From an uncultured Oscillospiraceae bacterium (GTDB lineage Bacteria > Bacillota > Clostridia > Oscillospirales > Acutalibacteraceae), in contig UQDP01000006.1 of assembly GCA_900539845.1 (NCBI GenBank), forward strand, positions 50,914 through 114,913: a DNA stretch of 64,000 nt, in the 5' to 3' direction. Numbering within the stretch: the stretch's first letter is position 1; every line of letters starts with the position of its first letter. Shown in pieces: positions 18,521-25,934 of this stretch. The translations under genes were made by a program, and so were the position numbers. The notes below the pieces were generated by a model. It saw only the letters and a list, made by a program, of their open reading frames with translations. It had not been told where the DNA came from and did not search any database.

Positions 18521-18837
18521 ATATGCTCTCCTTGATCATTTTTTACCATATTATGTTCAAGAGATCATATTGTGATAACGATTTAAGAGATTGTAATATG
18601 CAGTTCTTTTTTATTTAAAAAACAAAATATACAGCTTTTTTGCCGTCTGTTGTGAATACCGATCAGACATCCATAGACCGTTCGGTTTTAAAATACACAT
18701 TATTTAAAATATCGTGATTTTGTAGCTGCTGAACAGAATCTGCAAGTTTGGTCTTAAAATGCGATATGGACATTGTTTCTTAAATCCGCATAATGAAGAA
18801 AGAAGCTTCTAAACCGAATGAAAGGATTACTTATTTG
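18521..18837. other. Divergent intergenic region, SOD / XRE regulator
   Basis: About 317 nt with no gene I can support. AT-rich; it must hold promoters for both flanking genes, but I see no convincing -35/-10 pair. An ATG at 18793 in frame with the regulator has no ribosome site. Confidence 0.4.
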
Positions 18838-19761
18838 ATGAATACATTTGCAAATAATTTAAAAAAATTCAGGCTGCAAAAAGAATACACACAAGAACAG
18901 GTAGCAGATATTTTAGGAGTAAGTTCACATACGGTTTCCCGGTGGGAATGCAACACAACTTTACCCGATGTTACCATTCTGCCCGAAATCGCTAAACTTT
19001 ATTGTGTTTCAATCGATGATCTGTATAAAGAATCATCGGTTGCGTACGAAAACTATGCGCAGAGATTGGCGTCGGTTTTTGAACAGACGCATGCACCCGA
19101 GGATTTTATCCGCGCAGATTTGGAATTTAAAAAACTTTTAAAAAGCGATAAATTAACGGCATATGATATGTGGAACTATGGATTGATTCATCAGTTCATG
19201 ATGGACTATTGTATCGAAAAAGCATTTTTTTGGTTTAACAAAGTGTTGGAACAGGGACCAACATCAAATGAATTTGCGTATTGGAAAACCCGTATTCAGA
19301 AAATGAAGCTTTGCTCTCAGCTTGGAATGGATGAAGAAAATATCAGGAAACAGCTTGATATAATCGAAAAAGATTCTTCTGATGCAAACGAATGGTGTTT
19401 GCTCCTTGCGGCTTATATATTTGCCGGTCGGTATAAAGAAGCATACAAAAAATTCAGATACGCCTTATCTCTATTCCCGGATAATTGGGAACTGTACATT
19501 CACGGCGGCGATATTTGTAAAAAGCTGAAAAAATATGATGAGGCTTTTGAATGCTGGGATAAAGCAGAAAAAATCGGAACGAAATTTATGGACGGAAAAT
19601 ATGCAAAGGCATTCTGTTATGAAGATTTAGAGCAATATGAAAACGCATATAAAATCTGGAGTGAAATTGCCGGCGAATTAAGATCAAAGGGGTATGATAT
19701 CGAGGCAGAAATGCCTGAAAGACGGGCAAAATTATGTTTAGCACAATTAAATGAACAATAA
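18838..19761 (+). CDS. XRE-family regulator with TPR-like C-terminal domain
   Basis: 307 aa from ATG 18838, which has AAAGGA about 11 nt upstream; an ATG 15 codons earlier has none. The N-terminal helix-turn-helix (about 1-60: LKKFRLQKEYTQEQVADILG, then VSSHTVSRWE) is followed by a helical domain with TPR-like repeats (PDNWELYIHGGDICKKLKKYDEAFECWDKAEK). This is the layout of Rgg/PlcR-like or general XRE-TPR regulators that sense a peptide or partner. It lies between the SOD and DUF2589 cassettes and could control either; no operator is recognised. Confidence 0.82.
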   Translation: MNTFANNLKKFRLQKEYTQEQVADILGVSSHTVSRWECNTTLPDVTILPEIAKLYCVSIDDLYKESSVAYENYAQRLASVFEQTHAPEDFIRADLEFKKLLKSDKLTAYDMWNYGLIHQFMMDYCIEKAFFWFNKVLEQGPTSNEFAYWKTRIQKMKLCSQLGMDEENIRKQLDIIEKDSSDANEWCLLLAAYIFAGRYKEAYKKFRYALSLFPDNWELYIHGGDICKKLKKYDEAFECWDKAEKIGTKFMDGKYAKAFCYEDLEQYENAYKIWSEIAGELRSKGYDIEAEMPERRAKLCLAQLNEQ

Positions 19762-19808
19762 AAATCAGAAGGCTAAATCTATACCATAAATTTTAGAAGC
19801 ACACAAAA

Positions 19809-19836
19809 AAACGGCACGTTCATCGTGCCGTTTCTG
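19809..19836 (+). terminator. Terminator of the XRE-TPR gene
   Basis: Ten-bp stem (19809-19818 with 19824-19833) with 5-nt loop, then a T-containing tract on the plus strand. Its A-rich left flank would also allow weak minus-strand use. Confidence 0.75.
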
Positions 19837-19927
19837 TTCAGTATTAATCTAAAAAATATAAGATGAAACGGGGAATTTTACAGTTTAATATAAGCATAAC
19901 AGATTTTAACATCGCCCCAGTTATGAC

Positions 19928-20263
19928 TCAAGCAAGAATATCATCTGAATCATCATAATACACATATATATCTTTTTTCCTGCTATTGCTATAGCTGTCA
20001 GATATAAAGTTTAATGCCATTGAAACATCCTGACGATTTTTCTTATAATAGTTCTTCAAAAGATATCTTGCAAAGTCTGCTTCAGGACGTATTTCCAAAT
20101 ATTTAATAAGCATAGATTTTATAGCCGGATGCTTTCGGTACGAAGGCAACGCGTATTCAAATGCAGCCTCGAATGCTGCGGCAACCGTGCTTTTACTTAT
20201 ACTATCTTCTTCAGACAGTTCTAAAAGCCCAACATTCATGCATTTGAGCATATGTTCTATCAT
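19928..20263 (-). CDS. Hypothetical protein, last gene of the DUF2589 cassette
   Basis: 111 aa from ATG 20263 (CAGGAA just upstream; a GTG four codons earlier is possible). Helical throughout, ending in an acidic, tyrosine-rich tail (YVYYDDSDD). No membrane segment, no cysteine cluster, no known domain. It starts 25 nt after the DUF2589 gene on the same strand, so it belongs to that transcript. I do not recognise it. Confidence 0.65.
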   Translation of the reverse strand: MIEHMLKCMNVGLLELSEEDSISKSTVAAAFEAAFEYALPSYRKHPAIKSMLIKYLEIRPEADFARYLLKNYYKKNRQDVSMALNFISDSYSNSRKKDIYVYYDDSDDILA

Positions 20264-20287
20264 AATTTCCTGCACCTAAATATCCGA

Positions 20288-20869
20288 TCAGGCGCCTCCC
20301 CCTGTTGTTATGGGCTCGATAACCGAAGCGAAAATACTGGTGAGTTTCGCCATGCCTTCTGCCGGCGGCTGCTGAGCGGCCCTTGCGTAAATATCATATT
20401 TTGCCGATTTGTCGGTTTGACGGGTATTTTCGCGGCTGGTTGTAACATTGCCCGAAACAGAGGCAGTAAATCCCCATGCTCCAAAGCCCGATTGGAAGCC
20501 GGTCTCTGAGCTGTCGGTCGTTTTACTTGCCGATACATCCTTTACTTCCATTGTAAATTTCACGGTAGCTTCGTCCATGGTAAACGCCGGAATGGGTACA
20601 AGGGAAAGCAGCGGTGCTTCCACTTCAACGGGAACAATCTTTGTGGCTCCCGAATTCGAATCCACAACAGTCCTGTTCAGCTTGAATTTTACAACTCTTG
20701 CCTCTGCCGCTTCGTCCTTACTCGTATCAGGCATGCTCTTAAATGCGAGTCTGAAAAGCTGATCAAGGTAAACATTGCATAACTCTGCCTGACCTTTTGC
20801 TACCTCGATTATTGGCTGAGAAACCAATAATCCCAAAGGTACTCCGATAAAATCATTTGTAATTGCCAT
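20288..20869 (-). CDS. DUF2589 domain protein
   Basis: 193 aa. The N-terminus (DFIGVPLGLLVSQPIIEVAKGQA, split here as DFIGVPLGLLVSQP and IIEVAKGQA), the central VEAPLLSLVPIPAF strand pair and the charged KFTMEVKD segment identify DUF2589 (Pfam PF11655). A low-complexity Ser/Gly/Thr stretch (about 115-150) precedes a C-terminal YDIYARAAQQPPAEGMAKL helix. It is mostly beta with no signal peptide. The family has no established function. Third of four genes; 15 nt downstream of a gene that looks like its own divergent paralogue. Confidence 0.8.
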   Translation of the reverse strand: MAITNDFIGVPLGLLVSQPIIEVAKGQAELCNVYLDQLFRLAFKSMPDTSKDEAAEARVVKFKLNRTVVDSNSGATKIVPVEVEAPLLSLVPIPAFTMDEATVKFTMEVKDVSASKTTDSSETGFQSGFGAWGFTASVSGNVTTSRENTRQTDKSAKYDIYARAAQQPPAEGMAKLTSIFASVIEPITTGGGA

Positions 20870-20884
20870 ATAATAGCTCCTTTC

Positions 20885-21310
20885 TTATATCATGCCGTTG
20901 AGATGGGTCCTTACTCTTGCAATTCCCTCCGACTCGTCGGCAGCTTTAAACACGATTTGAAGATTACCTGCATGCTTTGTTTCATTGCTGTTTTGAACAA
21001 GAGCATTCACGTCTTCCATATCTTCCGATATTTCTATATCAAGATTTATCTTAACTTCGTTGAGCACAAGATTATTATAGGATACCAGCGCTGCTGTCGG
21101 AGCGCATATTATTTTTTCATGTCCATCGCTCCCCTTGCCGTTTGGTATAGCTATCTCTATCGTCTTTGGTGCGTATGCAGGGCTTTCGGAATGATCGGTA
21201 TTACGTTCGAAATGTGTTTCAAAAAACTCTTTCATTGAATTTTCAGCAGTAGCTCTGTGCGCCTGACTCACGGCATTGCTCAGCGCGCTTATTAATTCCT
21301 CGATTTTCAT
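20885..21310 (-). CDS. Divergent DUF2589-like paralogue
   Basis: 141 aa. No obvious motif by itself, but it lines up with the downstream DUF2589 protein at three places. A helical N-terminus leads to a beta region in which APTAALVSYNNLVLNEVKI matches APLLSLVPIPAFTMDEATV. The end, LQIVFKAADESEGIARV, matches YDIYARAAQQPPAEGMAKL. It lacks the Ser/Gly-rich insertion. I infer a duplicated, shorter DUF2589 fold that may pair with its neighbour. ATG at 21310, 15 nt after the preceding gene. Confidence 0.6.
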   Translation of the reverse strand: MKIEELISALSNAVSQAHRATAENSMKEFFETHFERNTDHSESPAYAPKTIEIAIPNGKGSDGHEKIICAPTAALVSYNNLVLNEVKINLDIEISEDMEDVNALVQNSNETKHAGNLQIVFKAADESEGIARVRTHLNGMI

Positions 21311-21325
21311 ATGTAACCTCCCGAT

Positions 21326-21550
21326 TCAAGCAAGAATACAAACTCTGTCCTGCGGAATGTTGTATTTCTCCTTAAGCGTTTCAAGATCATCGCTGATTTC
21401 AACGATCTGATGACTTTTTCCTCCCGGTAACGGAGCCCAAGCAGCGTATCTACCGAGCACAATTTTTTCTTTATTCTTATTTTCTAGCACCTGATCTTCT
21501 CCAAGGTCGGAAATAAAGCATTTGCCTAAAAACGTTTCTTCCCATTTCAT
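21326..21550 (-). CDS. Small hypothetical protein, first gene of the DUF2589 cassette
   Basis: 74 aa from ATG 21550, 9 nt after an AAAGG site; an ATG three codons earlier directly abuts that site. The sequence looks like a small beta-rich domain (GKCFISDLG, KEKIVLGRYAAW) with a C-terminal helix and DRVCIL end. No known family. Four co-directional genes with gaps of 15-25 nt start here. No clear promoter was identified upstream (21551-21680). Confidence 0.6.
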   Translation of the reverse strand: MKWEETFLGKCFISDLGEDQVLENKNKEKIVLGRYAAWAPLPGGKSHQIVEISDDLETLKEKYNIPQDRVCILA

Positions 21551-21686
21551 AATAGACATCCTTTCTGTGTGTTAGATACTAAATAGAACTTGTCTTATAA
21601 AATATTCCCAGGATACTAACATATTGATATTCTTTTGATCTCAAAATAATCAATATATTACATATGATATTGAATATAATAACGAA

Positions 21687-21721
21687 AAAACGAGTACTAA
21701 TGTTATTTAGTACTCGTTTTT
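21687..21721. terminator. Terminator of the tRNA-Leu(CAG) gene
   Basis: An AT-flanked hairpin with about 11-bp arms (around ACGAGTACTAA and its complement), T-rich on both strands. It starts right at the encoded CCA end of the tRNA. Confidence 0.8.
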
Positions 21722-21808
21722 TGGTGCAGAAGAAGGGACTTGAACCCTCATGAAATTGCTTTCACTAGAACCTGAATCTAGCGCGTCTGCCAATTCCGCC
21801 ACTTCTGC
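21722..21808 (-). tRNA. tRNA-Leu, anticodon CAG
   Basis: Read on the minus strand: acceptor GCAGAAG pairs with CTTCTGC, discriminator A and encoded CCA. Long variable arm typical of class II tRNA-Leu. Anticodon stem CTAGA/TCTAG encloses loop TTCAGGT, giving CAG (reads CUG). T-arm GGTTCAAGTCC is intact. 87 nt with CCA. Confidence 0.95.
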
Positions 21809-21878
21809 ATATTCAATTTTGTCCTCTACATTTTACACGGCGAGGACGACCGAGGTGGAGCGTTTGCTTAATTCACAT
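21787..21878. repeat. 92-bp repeat, copy 1 (tRNA-Leu 5' end plus upstream leader)
   Basis: Contains the first 22 nt of the intact tRNA-Leu (minus strand) and 70 nt of its leader. It differs from copy 2 at 22050-22141 at five of 92 positions, with no gaps. Confidence 0.85.
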
Positions 21879-21960
21879 AATATAATAACAGCAAATGCTG
21901 AAATTATCAGTTGTTATGCATTAATAGGCAGACGAGCTCCGCGTGACTCTTGCGGTGCCC

Positions 21961-22049
21961 AAAATTTGCTTTCGCTCCCGCTGCAAATTTTGACCGCTGC
22001 GCCTTTTCAGCTTTCGCTTTTTCTGCCACCGGCAGCGCTCGGCTGAAAA
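21961..22049. repeat. Palindromic element replacing the 3' part of a tRNA-Leu copy
   Basis: Two sets of inverted repeats: AAAATTTGC (21961-21969) with GCAAATTTT (21983-21991), and TTTTCAGC (22004-22011) with GCTGAAAA (22042-22049), the latter enclosing CTGCC/GGCAG (22023-22035). It abuts the truncated tRNA fragment of copy 2. Confidence 0.6.
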
Positions 22050-22141
22050 CTGCCGATTCCGCCACTTCCGCATATTCAATTCTGTCCCCTACATTTTACA
22101 CGGCGAGGACGACCGAGGTGGAGCGTTTGCTTAATCCACAT
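22050..22141. repeat. 92-bp repeat, copy 2, with truncated tRNA-Leu
   Basis: Carries the first 22 nt of a tRNA-Leu (minus strand: GCGGAAGTGGCGGAATCGG and so on), then breaks into the palindromic element. The rest of that tRNA is missing, so this is a tRNA pseudogene fragment plus duplicated leader. Confidence 0.8.
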
Positions 22142-22144
22142 TTT

Positions 22145-22188
22145 TTCCTCTACATTTTACACGGTGAGGACAACCGAGACGGAGCTTA
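22145..22188. repeat. Partial third copy of the leader repeat
   Basis: About 44 bp matching the inner part of the 92-bp repeats (CTACATTTTACACGG then GAGGAC and CCGAG), with several changes. Closest copy to the promoter. Confidence 0.7.
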
Positions 22189-22262
22189 CTTTCAGTTAAA
22201 ACGTACTTTTCAGCTTGACCCGCGTGTTGAAAAAGCGGTTATGCACTTTTCACAACAGTGGT

Positions 22263-22291
22263 ATCTTACCACAACTGGCTTGAAATGTCAA
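22263..22291 (-). promoter_or_regulatory. Promoter of the tRNA-Leu(CAG) transcript
   Basis: On the minus strand TTGACA (22291-22286), 17-nt spacer, TAAGAT (22268-22263). It points at the tRNA, predicting a start near 22256 and a leader of about 450 nt. Confidence 0.7.
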
Positions 22292-22339
22292 TCTCAATAT
22301 AATATAATTGTTTTACAATTTTAAACTTTTGAGGAAAAT

Positions 22340-22912
22340 ATGAAAAAATTTCTACTTAATGTGCTTTCATTGATCACCGTTGCTTATACCATTTATTATA
22401 TGAGTCTCAACGAGCTTACCACAAATGAGGGTGCGCTTTCAAAAACAGGGCTGAAGCATCCGATATTATTTGCAGTTTGGGGTATTCTTACATATATCTC
22501 GCTCTATTTCGGGATTTTTGCGGTCTCAAACAGGTTCAAAGTAACGAAAAATATTCATTATGTGCTTGCGTTGGCCGCATTAGCCGGAATGGCAATGACA
22601 CTTATTTTCAAATTTGATTACAGTTTGCGCGTCCAGTATCTTCTCCACTGCGCAGGTTCGCTTATTTTTTCCGTATGCACGGGTATATGTGTTTTTATAA
22701 CATATTTATATAATTTCAAAAAAAGTTTGTTTTTCTCGGTATTTACTGTCTTGATCGGGCTTATTCTCGTCACTGATCTGATTTTTCTGCTCATATTTAA
22801 ACAAAATGCTTTGATTGAGGCTTTGCCGGTAATTTTCGCGCTCGTATTGATTCCGATAACACTTTATATTCCCGTAAAGAAAGAAAAGGAGTATGCCGAT
22901 GCTGCACGATGA
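22340..22912 (+). CDS. Small polytopic membrane protein, unknown
   Basis: 190 aa with five or six hydrophobic helices, a lysine-rich C-terminus (PVKKEKEYADAAR) and no catalytic motif. ATG at 22340 with GAGGAA 6 nt upstream. Its last 14 nt overlap the start of the decarboxylase gene, so the two are likely translationally coupled. It might assist a polyamine-related process, but nothing in the sequence shows that. Confidence 0.7.
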   Translation: MKKFLLNVLSLITVAYTIYYMSLNELTTNEGALSKTGLKHPILFAVWGILTYISLYFGIFAVSNRFKVTKNIHYVLALAALAGMAMTLIFKFDYSLRVQYLLHCAGSLIFSVCTGICVFITYLYNFKKSLFFSVFTVLIGLILVTDLIFLLIFKQNALIEALPVIFALVLIPITLYIPVKKEKEYADAAR

Positions 22913-24212
22913 ACTCAAAAAACTAAATAAATACCCTTTTCATATGCCCGGACACAAACGGAACCAACTTTTTTCAATAGCAGGATCTGAAATAGACATA
23001 ACAGAGATCAAGGGATACGACGATCTGCACAATCCAGCCGGAATAATACTTGAGACAGAAGAAAAGTTTGGCAAACTTTACAATAGTGAAAAATCTTTCC
23101 TTCTGGTCAACGGTTCAACTGTAGGTATTCTGGCAGCGATCTTTTGCCTTACTGAATACGGCGATAAGATCATCATTGCACGAAACTGCCATAAAAGTGT
23201 TTACAACGCCTGCCTTTTAAGAAAACTGAAGGTAGTATTTGCTCAGCCGGAATATGACTGTGAAAATGGCTATTACACGAGGATTTCACAGGAAGAAATA
23301 GACTGCCTTCTATCCGAAAACCGAGACGCGAAAGCTGTCGTAATAACCTCACCTACATATGAGGGATATGTAAGTGAAATAAAGTGCAAAATTCCGTTGC
23401 TGATTGACGCCGCTCACGGAGCGCATTTTCCTTTTGGCGAATTCCCACGGTATCCGAAAGGTGATATCGTAATATCAAGTCTGCACAAAACCCTGCCCGC
23501 TCTTACGCAGACAGCGATAGCTAATGTTTATGATAAGCAATATACGGACAAACTGCGCTTTTATCTTGAAATGTTTGAAACAAGCTCTCCGAGCTACATC
23601 CTTATGAATTCAGCGTCGATCTGTGCTTCTTATCTTGAAAACAGCATTGCAGATTTTAAAAATTATACTGACGCTCTTAATGGATTTTATAAAAATATAA
23701 AATTAAAAAAACTCAAACTGATTAAAACAGATGACCCCGGAAAACTCATTGTATCAACAGCACAAGCGAACATGGATGGTGCGTCCATTGCCGACATATT
23801 AAGAACAAGATACGATATGGAGCCGGAGTCCGCCGGTATGCGGCACATTCTTCTTATGACATCCGTTGCCGATGATCTGAAGATGTATGATAAGCTCAGA
23901 ATCGCGCTTGAAGAAATCGACAGGAGCCTTGAAGTTAAAAAGCAGCCGCCGCTTCCCTGCCCCGACGCCAAAAAAAAGGCTTATTCATTTTGTGTTGACG
24001 GCGAGAGTGAACAATCCGATATAGACAGCTGCGAAGGGAAAATATGCGCAGAATTCATATATGCTTATCCTCCGGGAATTCCGATCCTATTTCCGAACGA
24101 ACCCGTAACAAAAAATGCGCTTGACTTGCTGAAACGATTGGAAAAACACGGCGTTAATCTCGTAAGCACAAGTAAATTACTTCCGCGGTATATATTGACA
24201 AAGCGAAGCTGA
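22899..24212 (+). CDS. Orn/Lys/Arg decarboxylase family, PLP-dependent (fold type I)
   Basis: 437 aa from ATG 22899 (AAGGAG 7 nt upstream; an ATG two codons earlier is too close). The PLP lysine is in SSLHKTLPALTQ (about Lys197), and the pyridine-binding Asp with stacking His in DAAHGAH (about 170-176). The N-terminal YPFHMPGHKRN is the family signature. These enzymes make cadaverine, putrescine or agmatine. Shorter than the inducible E. coli type, like B. subtilis YaaO/SpeA-type enzymes. Substrate not decidable. Confidence 0.9.
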   Translation: MLHDELKKLNKYPFHMPGHKRNQLFSIAGSEIDITEIKGYDDLHNPAGIILETEEKFGKLYNSEKSFLLVNGSTVGILAAIFCLTEYGDKIIIARNCHKSVYNACLLRKLKVVFAQPEYDCENGYYTRISQEEIDCLLSENRDAKAVVITSPTYEGYVSEIKCKIPLLIDAAHGAHFPFGEFPRYPKGDIVISSLHKTLPALTQTAIANVYDKQYTDKLRFYLEMFETSSPSYILMNSASICASYLENSIADFKNYTDALNGFYKNIKLKKLKLIKTDDPGKLIVSTAQANMDGASIADILRTRYDMEPESAGMRHILLMTSVADDLKMYDKLRIALEEIDRSLEVKKQPPLPCPDAKKKAYSFCVDGESEQSDIDSCEGKICAEFIYAYPPGIPILFPNEPVTKNALDLLKRLEKHGVNLVSTSKLLPRYILTKRS

Positions 24213-24255
24213 TAATATAAAATATAATAAATTCATTTTAAGCGAGGTTTTACAT

Positions 24256-24402
24256 ATGAAAAGAATAAACACTTTAAGTTCACGCAATCTTTGTGAATCT
24301 GCAAAAAAAGGCGGCTGCGGTGAATGCCAGACCTCTTGCCAGTCTGCAAGCAAAACTTCTTGCTCGGTCGCAAATCAGAAATGCGAGCAGCTTAAGAAAT
24401 AA
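24256..24402 (+). CDS. scfA: SCIFF-type ribosomal peptide precursor (six cysteines in forty-five), 48 aa
   Basis: 48 aa: a leader MKRINTLSSRNLCES, then KKGGCGECQTSCQ and SASKTSCSVANQKCE, which match the near-invariant SCIFF core. GCGAGG lies 8 nt before the ATG. SCIFF peptides of Clostridia are cut by a radical SAM maturase encoded just downstream, which forms a Cys-to-Thr thioether. In the characterised Tte1186a peptide that link joins Cys32 and Thr37 (from memory of the literature). Here residues 32 and 37 are both Ser, and an additional Cys is present at 13, keeping the total at six. DNA codons are AGC (32) and TCG (37). The function of SCIFF is unknown. Confidence 0.9.
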   Translation: MKRINTLSSRNLCESAKKGGCGECQTSCQSASKTSCSVANQKCEQLKK

Positions 24403-24420
24403 GATCGTATAAATTATATC

Positions 24421-24447
24421 GCGGCGGTAAAAATACCGCCGCTTTTC
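24421..24447 (+). terminator. Hairpin between SCIFF peptide and maturase genes (attenuator)
   Basis: Nine-bp perfect GC-rich stem (24421-24429 with 24434-24442), AAAA loop, then TTTTC. It sits between two co-directional genes, so it probably lets only part of the transcripts reach the maturase, giving more peptide than enzyme. Confidence 0.7.
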
Positions 24448-24462
24448 TTTGAGGAGAGCCAC

Positions 24463-25854
24463 ATGATACACGCATATAAGATGAACGGCTACAACATAAT
24501 CATTGACCAGAACAGCGGCTGTGTGCATTCTGTTGATGATGTTGCATTTGACATAATTACGAAATACGAAACCGAAAGCAGGGATGAAATCAAAAGCTTT
24601 ATCCTTGATAAATATAAAGACCGGGATGATGTTACACCCGAAGATATCGAGCTTTGCTTTACCGATATTGAAAATCTGAAAAAAGACGGCAGACTTTTCG
24701 CCGAAGATACTTTTGAAGCAACCGCACGCGAATTTAAAAAAAGGCAGGGTGTCTTAAAGGCAATATGCCTGCATGTTGCCCACGACTGCAATCTTGCCTG
24801 CAAATACTGCTTTGCCGGAAAGGGCGAGTACGACGGTCCGAAAGGCCTTATGAGCTTTGAAACAGGAAAAAGGGCTCTTGATTTTCTGATAGAAAAAAGC
24901 GGCAGCAGGCGTAATCTTGAGGTAGACTTTTTCGGCGGGGAACCTCTTTTGAACTGGGATGTTTGCAAGCGGCTCGTTGAATACGGCAGGAGCCGTGAAA
25001 AAGAATGCAACAAAAATTTCCGTTTTACCGTTACTACGAACGGTCTGCTGTTGAATGATGAGATAATAGATTTCTGTAATAAGGAAATGGGAAATGTCGT
25101 TCTTTCATTAGACGGCAGGAAAGAAACGCATGACAGACTCAGAATATCACGCAAAAATACGGGTTCATACGATTTGATCGTTGATAAATTCAAAAAATTC
25201 GCGGACGCACGCAATCAGAAAGACTATTATATGCGCGGCACATATACGCATTTTAACACCGATTTTTCAAAAGATGTTCTGCATATGGCAGACCTTGGAT
25301 TCAAAGAGCTTTCCATTGAGCCTGTGGTATGCGACCCTTCTGAACCATACGCACTTCGGAATGAAGATCTTCCCGTGCTTAAAGAACAGTATGAGCTTCT
25401 TGCGAATGAGATGCTGAGGCGATACAGAAAGGGAAACGGATTTACATTTTATCACTATATGATTGACCTTGATGCAGGTCCCTGCATTGTAAAAAGAGTT
25501 TCAGGCTGCGGAGTAGGCACCGAGTATATGGCGGTAACTCCCGACGGGGATCTTTACCCATGTCATCAGTTTGTCGGCGATGAAAACTTTCTGCTCGGCA
25601 ACATATGGCAGGGTGTAACGAACGAAAAAGTGCTTGAACAGTTTAACGAATGCAATGTTTATTCCCATAAAGAGTGTAAGGACTGCTTTGCAAAGCTTTA
25701 TTGCAGCGGCGGATGCGCGGCAAACGCATACCACGCAACAGGCAGCGTTGCCGGCGTTTACGAGTTCGGATGCGAATTGCACAGAAAAAGGATAGAATGC
25801 GCGATCATGCTTAAAGTTGCAGAGGCGGAAGAAAAATTAAATGTTGAATACTGA
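24463..25854 (+). CDS. scfB: SCIFF peptide maturase, radical SAM/SPASM thioether-forming enzyme
   Basis: 463 aa. The radical SAM cluster CxxxCxxC is Cys109, Cys113, Cys116 (DCNLACKYC), followed by the FFGGEPLLNW strand. The C-terminal SPASM region supplies cysteines for two auxiliary 4Fe-4S clusters (GCGVGTEY, DLYPCHQF, CKDCFAKLYCSGGC, FGCELH). An N-terminal RRE-like peptide-binding domain occupies about 1-90. It uses S-adenosylmethionine to abstract hydrogen and form a Cys thioether in SCIFF. ATG at 24463 with GAGGAG. All enzyme motifs look intact, although the adjacent precursor has altered target residues. Confidence 0.95.
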   Translation: MIHAYKMNGYNIIIDQNSGCVHSVDDVAFDIITKYETESRDEIKSFILDKYKDRDDVTPEDIELCFTDIENLKKDGRLFAEDTFEATAREFKKRQGVLKAICLHVAHDCNLACKYCFAGKGEYDGPKGLMSFETGKRALDFLIEKSGSRRNLEVDFFGGEPLLNWDVCKRLVEYGRSREKECNKNFRFTVTTNGLLLNDEIIDFCNKEMGNVVLSLDGRKETHDRLRISRKNTGSYDLIVDKFKKFADARNQKDYYMRGTYTHFNTDFSKDVLHMADLGFKELSIEPVVCDPSEPYALRNEDLPVLKEQYELLANEMLRRYRKGNGFTFYHYMIDLDAGPCIVKRVSGCGVGTEYMAVTPDGDLYPCHQFVGDENFLLGNIWQGVTNEKVLEQFNECNVYSHKECKDCFAKLYCSGGCAANAYHATGSVAGVYEFGCELHRKRIECAIMLKVAEAEEKLNVEY

Positions 25855-25934
25855 TTTCAAAATATTTGATTTGGCTGTTGCAAGAATGTTTAAATTCATA
25901 TAGAATATATATAATAATTTTCAGGAGGATAATT

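Larger units (their letters stand above)
21809..22256 (-). other. Long repeat-rich leader of tRNA-Leu(CAG)
   Basis: About 450 nt between the predicted transcription start and the tRNA. It holds two 92-bp repeats, a third partial copy and nested inverted repeats (21961-22049), but no supported gene. Open frames here only reflect repeat composition. Confidence 0.6.

Noticed and set aside
21750..22324. Two plus-strand frames with a shared FYTARTTEVERLL segment
   Set aside because: They lie antisense to the tRNA-Leu leader and its repeats; the shared peptide simply reflects the duplicated DNA and includes tRNA sequence.
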